64,000 nt of DNA from Membranipora membranacea (GCA_914767715.1 OU612066.1:25954283-26018282), one strand, 5' to 3'. Shown: positions 46,003 to 57,749, numbered from the stretch's first letter. A program made the numbers and translations. Notes: generated by a model from the sequence alone, not told the origin.

Positions 46003-49000
46003 AAAGCTGTCATATCACTGGGGACTGCTGTATTGATGTTTCAACAACCAATGAGCCTGAACTAGATGAGTTCAAGAGCTACACGTGTGCACGTATTGGT
46101 ATGAGAGGTAACACAAAGCAGATGGTAGTGAACAGCTGTCCATCATCATCAGCGCCAGAGCTTAAGGAGTTATGTGCATTTGGTTTTACTGGAGAATGGG
46201 GTGCACAGGCATGGCTCGTCTCAGATACCAGGTCTAACATCACGTATGTGAAAGACGTTCTTTCTTTTCGTGACAATTTTTTCCAGGAATAACAGTGAAA
46301 TAATGGAAATTGAATTTGAGCCTCTGCTCTGAGAAGTCCTTTTGCTTTTTGGGTACGCCTAGGTAAGCATTGGTAAAAGGAGCAGAAATTCTGGCATCTG
46401 GTTATGAGATGTTAATAGCAAATTTAATCTATATTTGAATGGTGCTCAAAATTTTATTACTACCCAAAATCACATGACATGGAATTACAAATGATATGTG
46501 CATTTATTTAAAGTGTTTGCAACAGGGAACAGGTTTCTTGGTATCATTTTTGAGCTTGAAATGAGATTTAGACAGCTATCACACATGCATTTGCATGAAA
46601 AATAAGTCTTCAGGGTTACTTGGTCTGGTAGGTTTGGGGGTCATAAGTTAACACTATTGAGTTGCCTACTCATGCACAGCCCAACTTGTCCAGGCGATTT
46701 GTAATAGCCTATTATTGGGGAAATACAGTAATATTAGTGATTATTGTGGTTAGATAACAACTTTTGCAAATACATGACAAAGTCACTCACAAGTCTGTCG
46801 ATGACATAAAAGTTCATAAGAAAGTTTTATAATTTGTATACACACTATTTAATGAGTTGAGTCTTGAGACCCGCTAATCGAAACAACCTTAATTTCTGTT
46901 ATGAGCCCATCTTGAAGTTGAGATTAGAAGAACCACTGTACCAAAGATTATAAATACTGACTGTACATTACAATCAATGACTATGACCCATTCCCTGTCC
47001 ATAGCTTTTCAAGGGAGTGATTTTCATTTCAGGCCGCCGCGCATTTTTGCTCTGTTTAAATTAGATTACACTGGAGCAATGGATTCTTCCTGCTGACAAA
47101 GCCTTGCTTATTTCAGATTTACCTAAAAATGGTCCATACAACGCTTATGGTTTGTACCAAATCTTGCGACAATATCCAACACTAGCCCCCCAAATAAGAT
47201 CCATACTGATGAAATAACTAAAAAACTCGACAAATTACTTTCCTAAGTGACTGATGTGTGCTTTGGCATAGGTTCTCAAATGGCCTGCTGCACTCAGTAA
47301 TATTGATAGTCCATGTTTAGATGTGCTGTGTATCTGTGATGTACAGATGGACAAGATCTGATGTAAAATAATATAGAAAGTTTCTCAAGGTATCCCAATG
47401 CTAACACGATTATCTATACTCCTCTTTAGGAGGCAGTCAAATTCATTTACATTTTTCACCACCCTGAAGTCCGAAATAACTAGATGACAAATTAGTTCAA
47501 TTTACTTTGTGACTTATAAATTCCAGTTTCTGATGAAAACAAAAAAGTTTCTCCGAGAAAATCTTGTGTGTCCAAACAGCTCTAGAATGATACCAAAAAC
47601 CTGTTCCTTTTACACTCACTTTAAGGTATAAGAACATGGACTGTGCAGCCTTCAATGGTGTAAAATCTGACACAACGGTTCGGTGGGATGTAATATGGAT
47701 CTGTGACAAAGTCCGGTGAGTATTGATAAAACATATAAAACTTGTTGGAATTATAGGTTATGATGCCTTGATAGAGACTATAGACATAGGACTGTGGAAT
47801 TAGGTGGTGTATGATGATCTGGCGATTCTCCAACGAGCACTTTGCTTGTCAGTTTTTTCCAATCTTCCCGTATCGCTTGTATCAAGCCATCATGCCATCT
47901 TGGCAAACTACAATCCAGTTGTAATATCCTTTGTGAAGGAAACCATGTATTACCCACCAAATGTCTGCTCTTCTTGTGATTTACCATTGCCTTGTTCTGA
48001 CATAGTATATTGAACAATGAATATTAAACTGATAATACCAGTTGTTTAGAGCATAGCTGCTTAGTGCATGGTAGTTCTTTCTTCTGCCAGGAAGTTCACA
48101 GGCTTTACAACAGAAATGCTACTGCATTTAGGGACACTTTAAGAGATTGATAGCGGAAACAGATATCATAATTTAACTTTCTCTACTATCTGCAAAATTT
48201 TACTATACAATCCTCCCTCATACTTCACAAACTATAACACCTTTATATTCCAAGAAAACTTTTGAATCCTCATTCTCATTATTTATATTAGAAGAGAACA
48301 TTGCTGGTTCAAGTCATACATTCCACCGAGGGATCTTGAAGACTCCCTTATATATCCTTGCAACACACTCAGGGATCTACATATGGACACTTACATTGAC
48401 CATTGCCCCAAGAGCTTTGCCAACTGGCGCATAAGTTCGCTCTGTGAAGATGGCCCAGTATCAATGGTTAAGAGTAGAGGCACAGTATACAGAAACCATT
48501 ATTGAGAAATTTGTCAGCTACAGGATATTGTTGAAGCTCAATACCTTAAGACACAATTAGTAAGATCATTTGTCAGCTCTGATATCACAAAATATGGAAC
48601 TGACACAGAAACAAAAGTGAGAGTAAAGTGTAGTTCGATGCAATGTTGTAGCACATGCAACAGTCAAGCTGAATTCTGCACGGACATCATTGCTAACAAT
48701 AGTTTTTTTAGTAGAAGATATCAACCCAGTGCCTGAGCATTGCCAGCTCGTACCGTTCAATATCACATGTGACTCAAAAAAAACTTCAAACCTATCAGGA
48801 GTCTCTTCAAATGTGCAGTCAATCCAGACATTGTGCTCCTGCATACTGTCCTTTACAACAACAAAACTGAACTATTCTGTGGCTTCCGTAAAAAGTGGTG
48901 ATGGTAACGAAGTCAGTAAGATATTCAGCCAATCACAAAGTGAAGTTAGAACAAATATCAGCATGAAGGAAATAGTTGATATAACAGAGACTTTCATAAT

Positions 49001-50258
49001 GATAACTAACAAATCATATGTTCTTTGCTCCGATAGGGCTATAAGAGAGATGAATAGCAGTGCAGGTGACACCTCTTATGAGAGAATTTTACTGTCAAAT
49101 ACTGGAATGGAGGATGGTTTGTCGACTGATGTTGAATCTTTTTACTATTCGTCAAAGTCTTATTTTTCAAATTGGTTTACTTCGCTTGCTTGTTTGAGTA
49201 TTGTCATTTTTCACTTTCACAACATAACTGTTCTGAAAAAAGGACTGTTGTACTTCAGCACAAAGCTACTGACTCGGATTAACTCATAACAACTTCTATC
49301 ATTTAGGTACAGCAAAAACTCACCAGACAGACCAACAAGACACAGACTTCTGAGACAAAAAACGCAATTGGGGTGAAGTTTTCCAATCATGATTATATAC
49401 TGTCTGCAATATCATGTTTTTCGATGATAGGGTATATCATGTATTTGGTTATTAAAAAGAAAAAGAAGCTCTGCCTACCAAATCAAATGATGATTTTCCT
49501 TCTCCTCAGCCTACTTGGAGCCCTTCTATGTTTTACAACCATCACTGTGCCGGTTGGTAGTGGCGCTATTGGATGTACCGTTGTTGCAGCAATGACACAA
49601 TATTTCTTCTTATGCTCCCTCACAGGGAGTAACGCCATCACGATCAGTATACTACGCAGCATTACAGTGATGAGACAGGTAAACCACGCTAAATCACAGG
49701 ATATACTACTATATGCTCTGTATGCTTTTGGCTCACCATTGGTCTTAACCCTCATAACATATGGACTGTCCAAAGCAGAGAATGCATCAGAATTCAGTTC
49801 GCATGTCTACAGAACCAACAGTGTTTGCTCTTTGGATGAAACTATAACTTTCTATTCACTATTCATAGCCCCAATTTATATTCTTATTGTCATAAACATT
49901 ACGGTAGGCATTATTGCTATGGTAAAAATCTCCAACAGTGGGAATTTAAGGTCGACATCGGATAAAGACCGGCTAGCAAAGACTATAATCACATGCTTTA
50001 AACTTTCCATTTGCCTTGGACTTGGTTGGATTTGCTAGATTCTATAGCAACCTTCGGGGCGTTGTACAAATATTTGTTGAGTTGCAGGGTGTGCTCATTG
50101 TTTTAGCTAACATCATTGGATGGAGGTGCTTAAGGTCAACAAAGAAATTTGGCTACCAATCAGTCAATGTGATATTTAAAAGTACAAACAGCACCCCAAA
50201 AGAAAAAGGTTTTGGGACTTCTTCTGGAAACCAAACTGTTGATTTTGTAATATTATAG
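46003..50258 (+). pseudogene. SMB-like adhesion-type GPCR with 7TM domain (second set)
   Basis: Exon ~46003-46243 encodes CHITGDCCIDV, SYTCARIGM, VVNSCPSSS and LKELC and ends SNIT (donor gtatgt). Exon 47626-47715 continues in phase (YKNMDCAAFNG, RWDVIWICDK). Exon 48292-48559 again fits phase (EHCWFKSY, CPKSFANWRISSLCEDG, VYRNHY, stop, EICQ). An exon from about 48713 holds more ectodomain. Exon 49307 onward carries the 7TM: spans near YILSAISCFSMIGYIMYLVI, MMIFLLLSLLGALLCF, FFLCSLTGSNAITISI, LYALYAFGSPLVLTLITYGL, FIAPIYILIVINITVGI, CFKLSICLGLGWI and, after a one-base shift near 50030, IFVELQGVLIVLANII. This is class B2/Methuselah-like; the family couples extracellular ligands or adhesion to G proteins. 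Lesions: TGA at 48503-48505 replacing a conserved Cys, and the shift before TM7. Exon borders between 48559 and 49307 are uncertain. Confidence 0.65.
46512..47620. mobile_element. TTAA-flanked element 2, opposite orientation (1.1 kb)
   Basis: Flanked by TTAA (46508-46511, 47621-47624). It is the reverse complement of much of element 1: its left part matches 43450-43862 and its right part matches about 42840-43060 plus the left terminus. It lacks about 0.9 kb of the element 1 interior. Its right boundary coincides with the splice acceptor of exon 47626: the AG uses the last A of the TTAA and the next G. Confidence 0.75.
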
Positions 50259-50617
50259 ATACTGTCACAAAGTACAAAGTACAAAGATATTTGCGTGGTC
50301 AAAAGTACCTGCGTATACATAATGTAATCAACTCACCTGGGTCTTTATGAACGGTCAAGTTTCAGAGCATGCCAGTTTCCCTTAATTTACCTTTACAATT
50401 TAAACAGCCAATGACAACATAACACAGAGAAACCATCCAATAGGAAGCTCCTCCAAATAAATTGATTCCACACTATTTATACTAATATAGCATAGAAAAA
50501 ATGTGTCAGTGAGGCTACAAACAGAGAGGCGGAGTCAAAGTCACAATGTATTATAGGCACATATTGAACCATGACAAGGGCAGTGAGAAGCTCATTACAA
50601 GGAGGTGAGTGTGAATT
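50259..50617. other. 3' flank of the GPCR-like gene
   Basis: No further exon. An aataaa at about 50455 is a possible but distant poly(A) signal. Confidence 0.35.
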
Positions 50618-52552
50618 CAGCTTAATTAGCCACCAGGTTGAGCCGAACGGGTTTCAGATTTGAGACGAGCGGGAGTAGCTCCTCCTTATGGGGTAGCTGA
50701 GAAGCAAATCTATTTTATGACCCGAGCGAAGAAAAAGCGTGATACCCCTCCCTTGGTATATTTTTGTAAATATCAAGTCAGCTTAATTAGCCACCAGGTT
50801 ATCCGAGGATCTCCATATTCTGGAATTTGAATGAGGTATTTGGGGGCATGAACTGGTCGGAGTTTGATATGATTGCGACAGACTTTGAATTTTTTACTGC
50901 TGCCGCTTGGCATGTTTTTTTAGTGCAAAAGTGGATGTCGTTAAAATTGGCACTGACGGAGAACGGAGACCCGCAGAGCTAAACGGATTTCGGATTTGAG
51001 ACAAGCAGGAGTTGCTCCTCCTTATGAGGTAGGTAAGAAGCAAATCTATTTATTGGCCCGAGCGAAAAAAAAGCGTGATACCATCCCTTGGTATATTTTT
51101 GTAAATTTCAATTCAGCTTAATTGGCCACCAGGTTATCCGAGCATCTCCATATTCAGGAATTTGAAAAAGGTATGCGGGGGCATGAACTGGTCGGAGTTT
51201 AATATGATTGCGACAGACTTTTAATTTTTTACTGGTGCCGTTTGGCATGTTTTTTCAGTGTGAAAATGGACCTCGTTAAAGTTGGTGCTGCTGGAGAACG
51301 GAGACCCTCAGACCCAAACGGATTTCAGATTTGAGACGAGCAGGAGTTGCTCCTCCTAATCAGGTGGGTTAGAAGCAAATCTATATTTTGATCCGAGTTA
51401 AAAAAAAGCGTGATACCCTCCTCCCTTGGTATATTTTTGTAAATTTCAAGTCAGCTAATTGCCCACCAGGTTATCCGAGGATCTTCATATTCTGGATTTT
51501 GAATAAGGACTTTTGGGGCTTGAACTGGTCGGAGTTTGATATAATTGGACAGACTTGAATTTTTTACTGCTGCTGTTTGCCCTGTTTTTTTAGTGTGAAA
51601 GTGGACCTCGTTAAAGTTGATGCTGCCGGAGCACGGAGACCCGCAGAGCCAAACGGATTTCAGATTTGAAAGGAACCAGAGTTGTTCCTCGTTATGAGGT
51701 AGGTTATAAGCGAATCTATATTTTGATCCCAGTGGGAAAAATAACCCAAAAACTCTCATCGCCACATGGTTTTCTTTTTTTAATTTAAATTCAGCCCAAC
51801 TTCCCTTCAAATAATGTCACCATGATAATATTCTAGAATTCACGTGACGTCAATCAGGGCTTGACGTGGTCCGAGTTTGAAAGAGATCCGACATACTCTG
51901 AACTTTCAAATATATTATTTTCTTATTGTGCAAGAGTGTTTGTCCTTGAAACTGTCGCTGACGGAGAATGAATAGCCGCAGATCAAAGCAATTTTAAGAT
52001 ATGATAGAGCGCAACTTGCCTTTCCATATGAGGAAGGATAAAAGTAATATGAGGCAAGATAAAAGCAAATATAACATTTAATCCGAGCCGAAAAAATCCG
52101 AACGTACCCCGTGGTATATATTTTGAAATTTAAAATCAGCCTAACTTCCCTTCAAATAATGTCAGTATCCCAATATTCTGTCAATTGCGTGACTTCAATT
52201 GGGGGCTTGAATTGGTCCGGGATTGAAAGAGATCACACAGACTTTGAATTTTCAAATTTTTTTTTTGGTGCAAGAGTGACCAACCTTGAAACTTGCGCTG
52301 ACGGAGAATGAATAGCTGCAGATCAAAGCAATTTTAAGATATGATAGAGCGCAATTTGCCCTTCCGTATGAGGTAGGGTAAAAGCAAATATAACATTTAA
52401 TTCGAGTGGAAAACTTCCCAAGTTGCCCCTGGTGTATTTTTTTGAAATTTTAATTCAGCCTAACTTCCCTTCAAATAATGTCAGCATACTAATATTCTGG
52501 AATTTGCGTGACGTCAATTCGGGCTAGAATTGGTCCGAGTTTGAAACAAGTG
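50618..52552. repeat. Satellite-like tandem array, ~340-bp monomers
   Basis: Monomer starts (cagcttaattagccaccagg or cagcctaacttcccttcaaa) fall at 50618, 50779, 51114, 51452, 51792, 52137 and 52456. The first monomer is internally deleted; the others are 319-345 bp. Shared landmarks per monomer: a tggtatatttttgtaaat block, a tggtccgagtttga block and a ctgacggagaa block. Monomers 1-4 form one subfamily and 5-7 a second. Frames inside (51451-51810, 52111-52311) are not genes. Confidence 0.85.
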
Positions 52553-52689
52553 CAGCCTATCACGGCGCTACACATTTCTTCATGATGGCCTACAAAGGTG
52601 TATAAGTGTTACTGCCTTTGCTATTTATTTACTCATATAGTAGAGATGATCATGCCATGTTAGCATGTCATTTATTATGAAACCTAACA

Positions 52690-52990
52690 GCTTTGTTTCA
52701 CGTTCAAGCTACATCCCCCTCCTACCAAACGAGAAGGAGAACAACCCACCTACATCATAGTGAATGTTAGGCAGCAGATAGCGTGACTTCTTATTGTTAA
52801 TTACCATCTGATGATTAGAGCACCAATCATTGATCATATCAAGTGTGAGGACACTAAACCTCTATGCCGCACACTGAGCGGTTACTAGGGCGAATTGACA
52901 AGACTTTTAATTGCACACCATTATCTAGTATTTTGATGAGATAGGGCAACTCTTTAATATCTCTGCCATTGGTAGTCAGGTAGTATAGGA
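52690..52990 (-). pseudogene. LINE reverse-transcriptase relic
   Basis: The minus strand reads LDMINDWCSNHQMVINNKKS, the WCxxNxMxIN-K motif that follows the YADD box in CR1/L2 reverse transcriptases. Flanking residues are shifted or unrecognisable. Confidence 0.55.
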
Positions 52991-53057
52991 CAGCTATTCT
53001 GAAAATGACATCCTGAGAAATGAATGCCCGCTCTCAGTATATCTGTCACTATTCTTC

Positions 53058-53300
53058 TAGAGAACATCACCATCGAAATGCTGTAGTACTACATTCCCTG
53101 GACTCAGGTTAAATGGTGGAAAACCCCAGGTTCTTCCCATTCACCAATGAGACACAAACTCAGAACTTTGGTGATGACCACATCATTGAAACCCCCGGTG
53201 ATAACAATGTGCTTGGTAAAATAAATTTCGACGGCAAACTTTAATAGGCTTGTTGTTTGTTATTGAATATTAAGCTGCGGCAAGATTTTGTGTGAGCTTG
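53058..53300 (+). repeat. Inverted stray copy of a tandem-unit segment
   Basis: The plus strand here resembles the minus strand of 7815-8060: the ttccctggactcaggttaaa, accccaggttcttcccattc and taggcttgttgtttgtta blocks are in the same order. It carries the recurring open frame but with a stop (tag) and shifts. It shows this segment exists outside the array. Confidence 0.65.
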
Positions 53301-53998
53301 GCGTTTGTCTTATGCATAGTGGTCAGAAAACCTGGATGAGTAGTGAAAGCACTACTGGATGTGTAGCCTGGACTAACAAACCATAGGAAGATTGTTTCTC
53401 AAGGTTGTTATCCCTCTCCACAGTGTATGGTAATTGTATGGAATTTCTTCTATAAAGGAAAACAATGGATGTTAATCATCTCCTTCTTAATTAGCAATAT
53501 ACTACTCAGGAAATTAGATGCTATCGTTTGGATAAAGTTGTGTTAGTTTTTTATCGCTTTGTGAGTGACTGAAACAAAATACATTCATCCTTTGGATGAA
53601 TACTAGCGGTTGCTCTTTGCTGTGACTAGAGAGAAAAACCCTTGTCAATTGATGATTTCCTTGTGGTGGTTAATCCATCAAAAGCTAAACTTGCTCATGG
53701 CATTTTCTTGGGCCCATGTAGTGCCTTTCGATGGTAAAGGAGAATTATTTGCATTAATCTGTAATGTGATGTGTGATGATTTTACAAATGAGATCAAAAT
53801 GTTCCTGCAAACTTAAAAACTGTGCAAACAAATATAGAAAAGAATGCGAAAGGCTTATGGCAAGATTGCACTCTGAGTAAGAAAACAGCTTGGCAAGTAC
53901 TAACTTCAATAATGTACACAACACAAATCTAGGATCTAGAATGCAACGAATTCTCTCACATGGACAACAACACAGTTCACTTTGAGGTTTTGTCTCAG
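53301..53998. other. Intergenic, no gene seen
   Basis: No supported gene. The frame 53610-53816 plus has no domain or splice context. Confidence 0.4.
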
Positions 53999-53999
53999 T

Positions 54000-54005
54000 T
54001 TTATT
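54000..54005 (-). terminator. Poly(A) signal of the secreted-peptide gene
   Basis: AATAAA on the minus strand, 24 nt beyond the stop codon at 54029. Confidence 0.55.
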
Positions 54006-54028
54006 TTAGGTTTAAATCTATAGAAAAA

Positions 54029-54867
54029 TCAGGCTGAATCCATAATTTTCAGTGTGTTGACAAAGAAATCTGACAGCAGCTCTTTTCCTAGCGTCCCAAC
54101 CATCCATTGCTCTCCTTTGTTTTCTCCTTCTTTACATACTTTATTCTGTATTTGCCATCTGCAGCTCTTATTGTCCGCTTTACAAGCTGTTCTCTTTAAA
54201 GAAAAAGAAAAGGTTATAACCAAAGAACCGATAACACAAAAACGGATTGGTCACAAGTTTTGGGGTTGGCTGATGTAAAAATCCAAGCTCCATAGCACAA
54301 ACGATATTATTGGTAACCTATTCTATGACAAAGGATGTGTTACACTTAAGAGGTATGGATTAAGGTTAGTTGAGAGAAATTACCGTAGGTGAGAGTTGAA
54401 TCATTCTGTTTTATTCAAACTAAACTCAGATGGTTTTCCCCAAGCTTGGCAAAACACGGCCTCATAGGCAGTATTACAGCTAAGTCAGATTTTGACTTTT
54501 GCCCAATCTGTTTATTATATTGAACTTAATTCTCTATTGTACTCAATAAGCATCTTTTATTATGAAAAACTCCTTTTATGATACACCGCTGAAATTGATT
54601 TACGGATCAAAATTTTGTATCATACCTATGTGTACACCAACTATCGGTGTGTCAATTCTGAATATGTTACATAAAATAGCAAAACTTGAAGAGTATTTCA
54701 AATATTATTTTTTCAAGAGTGGAAATTTAATCTGGTTATGGTATTGAGCAAAATTGTCATTTTTGAACTTTAAAATGTGTATAAGAAAATCTTTCCTACC
54801 TTCCTTCGCCACCAAGAGCCATCATACTCAGCACAACCAAAACTGTCAGGATACTGATGAGCTTCAT
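54029..54867 (-). CDS. Small secreted Cys-containing peptide, two exons
   Basis: Exon 1 54800-54867 starts MKLISILTVLVVLSMMALGG, a clear signal peptide, and ends phase 2 at a gtagga donor. Exon 2 54029-54191 begins after tttaaagag in the matching phase and ends at a stop, giving 76 residues. The mature part is basic and has three cysteines (TACKADNKSCRW, then NKVCKEGEN) followed by a KELLSDFFVNTLKI helix-like tail. A TATA box and a poly(A) signal frame the gene. Secreted short basic peptides of this build include antimicrobial or signalling peptides, but I recognise no family and three cysteines is an odd number, so dimerisation, a missing exon or a wrong 3' exon are possible. A gtatgt donor inside exon 2 could give a different C-terminus. 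Confidence 0.6.
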
Positions 54868-54960
54868 GTTCTTCTATTTAAGGATTCTCTGAAGATTCTG
54901 CAAACGGTTTGAACAAAGAGTTAGAATGGTTTGAATGAAGAATAAACCAAACACACAGGG

Positions 54961-54968
54961 TTTTTATA
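54961..54968 (-). promoter_or_regulatory. TATA box of the secreted-peptide gene
   Basis: TATAAAAA on the minus strand about 94 bp before the ATG, with room for a ~60-nt leader. No competing ATG lies between. Confidence 0.55.
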
Positions 54969-55932
54969 CTTTTGCTGGCTGGCGTGTTGCCATCTGTTGA
55001 GAACATTAAGTTATTATTTTTGATTAATCTCTCCTAGTTACAATTTTTTGTTGTTTATGGGTTTATGTACCTGTTCACATATCTTGATTTTCGGATTCAG
55101 ATTTGATTAGCAATAGAAAACTTATTTCGTAAAAAGTCAGAACTTTGATTGGGTAAGTGTTCAACCAATGCCTGTTACACATGAAATCTGACCACAGATC
55201 AGACCCTTCTGTATGATGTGGGTTTTTATGTTCTTGCTACACAAGACCGATATATTTTTTCTGAGCTTAGATCTTTTCTTGTTAAAATGAGTTTTGGAGC
55301 CTCTCAATCACATGGCCAGATCCACCCATTCTATTGGCGGTCATGCAACCAATCAAAATGAGAATAGGTAATGGAGGACAATGTTTTGGTACTACGAGAA
55401 ACTCAATCTATGTACCAAAGAGAATTTAACCATCAAAGGAGCGATAAAAATTCTTTGATGCTACAATAAACCATATCAAAACAATATCCATTATATAGCG
55501 TTGAATTTAATTCGGCTGGCGTCCGGAAATTTCTACCCGCACACATACATTGGCAGTGGGCAAATTTGATACTATTGTTTCCAGGGTCATACCTGTAAAA
55601 TTACTCTCTCTTCCTGACCTGAATTTTGAAACATTCTCAATTGTGATGATAAGTGAGGAATTGTGATGACTGTGTTGTAAACCTGGCAGGCGATCTAAGA
55701 GTATACATGAACTTTATTATTAAGGATAGAAATTTGTTTTAAATAACTTGAATGCTTGTGTCATCCAGGTTTATAGATATTAGGGAGCTTTATTGATTGG
55801 TAAAGTATATTGTGACCAGACCCAATACACTGACTCCAATCTGTAAAATCTAAGGAGTTCTTCTCGAACAATTTACTATTGGAAACGGTGGCATATATTG
55901 CTGTGTCCCATCCTCACATTTGACTTTATTGA
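54969..55932. other. Upstream region, no gene seen
   Basis: Presumed promoter-distal flank of the secreted-peptide gene. No second TATA element, exon or repeat boundary is supported. Confidence 0.4.
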
Positions 55933-57202
55933 CACCAGAGACTATAGATATAGAGACCTTCCACTGGCGCATAAAATGCGAATAGCCAATCAGCGTTAAT
56001 TGACGGTCACGGCCACTTCTGGTTGTAAAGTTAGCGCTGCTGCCTTGGACAGCAATGGGTTTATCAATAAAGTTTCAGGTTTTTCACCTTAGTTTCTTGA
56101 GGCAAAATAACCACAATCTTGATGACAAAACCAGATCAGACAGCAACAAAGTCACTATCAACTTGTTATTGCATTCTTAGCCAGGGATTTATATTATACA
56201 GGCCTGTATTTTTGTGAGAAAGTAAGGGGGCTGTGCAGTATAATCCATCATAGTTGCCCACTGCAATGCAATGATGGCCTGACATAGGTTAGCAGCTGCT
56301 GTTGTGATGAGTTTCATGGACAAAGTTTTCATGTGTGAGGACAAGAAGAGGCCTTCTTTTTGTTCGGATAGCATCGCTTGTTAATATATGCGCTAATATA
56401 AATATAAAAAAAATAATCATGGTGACCAGGACCAACCATATACACGCATTCAAAAATGCAGTAAGAATGGCATCGGAGTAAAGTGCATCGTCAGCGATTC
56501 ATACTGACAATTCAATACTGACAAAATGTGAAGAAATTACTGCATCAAGAGATAGAAGACCTCCCTCTCTGCCTCAAAGCTTTTGTGGGATGGATGGGGG
56601 TATGAAAAGCTTTTTTTTACAAATCGCCTTGAAAACTTGTTTGGGTTTCATAGACAGATTCAAAGCAGTTTGAAGCACATTTGTCTTCAGGCAACAATCA
56701 GCAATTAGATTTTTTGAGGATGATACTTTTCTCGGACCTATGCTATAGAAAATTTCTGTGCTGGCCTGACTGATGAATTCAATTCAGTCACTAGAACTGG
56801 AGAATATATCATCAGTGCATGTTCACATTTAACTATTTTCACATTGAATATTCAATTGTCATTATATATGGGGGGGGGGGGGGGGGGGGCTACATTACCA
56901 AAAGGTTTTATCATTCACCAAGTATTTTAATTCTTTGATGCCTATATTTTATATAAAAGTCACTTCTTAGATTTCATTTGTCCCAGTTGATATTATTGAA
57001 AGTTTTGTGGGAATGTACTTATAAAATTAACAACTAAAGCATTCACCTTGTCAATTTTTGATGGTAAATTCATAGCACTGGGTACGCTTACCTCCAAGCG
57101 ATTACCACCAGAAAAGGGCGGAGCCTAATTTTCAATGTGTTCGCATCGGTTATATATGTTATCATGGCAAGTGGAAGGTCTCATTATCTATAGTCTCTGG
57201 TG
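55933..57202. mobile_element. DNA transposon-like element with ~40-bp TIRs (1.27 kb)
   Basis: The left end CACCAGAGACTATAGATA leads to gagaccttccact; the right end (about 57168-57202) is the inverse of the same sequence with two differences. Interior arms do not match further, and no transposase frame is seen. Flanks (tttattga left, acactata right) show no clear target duplication, so the superfamily is undecided. A 19-G homopolymer lies at about 56871-56889 inside it. Confidence 0.65.
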
Positions 57203-57749
57203 ACACTATAACTATCATTGAAGTGTCCTCTCTGTATATCCTTACTCTGTGATGGCCTGTTACCCCAAACTGCAATTACACTGGGCACTGTTAACATTGT
57301 CTGCATAGATCAAAAAAAGTTGATTATCAGCAACAATAGCCTAGTACACTACTTGAGTATGCAAACAAGCACAGCTGTGAAAAGGCAGCTCGATTGTGCC
57401 AATGTGGATTATCTTCCGCCCGCTTTGAGAATATATATTGCTGTAGAGAGGAATGCTTAGTCTACATTAAAATAGTACGTCCCCAAAGTGTTTTTCAAAT
57501 GGTAACAGAAATAATGCTGGCGGAAACATTCTTTATGGCTTTTCTCAGCAATAAATAAAGATCTCATTCACATTCTGTCTCACATTAAAATGTCTTATCA
57601 AAGAGTGTTAATGGAGGCAGTATGGCTTATTCTCTGGTGCATAAGTTTTGGTCATTTGTAGTGGTTAAGACATTGTCTTCCGTAAACTCTGCTACTTGTG
57701 ATTGATCTCAATAAAATATAGACAGATCTAGAAAATAAAACTAAAAAAC
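57203..57749. other. Intergenic, no gene seen
   Basis: The frame 57218-57460 plus lacks any recognisable domain or splice sites and is not called. Confidence 0.35.

Noticed and set aside
42960-47490. A large inverted segmental duplication flanking the receptor exons
   Set aside because: The similarity ends at TTAA on each side, so two independent insertions of one transposon explain it better.
47778-48017. A 79-residue minus-strand frame (and its plus-strand counterpart) between receptor exons
   Set aside because: No family recognised, no compatible splice phase with exons 47715 and 48292; left out.
48503-48505. Selenocysteine recoding of TGA in the GPCR ectodomain
   Set aside because: Extracellular structural cysteine, other frame lesions nearby and no visible SECIS; a nonsense mutation is simpler.
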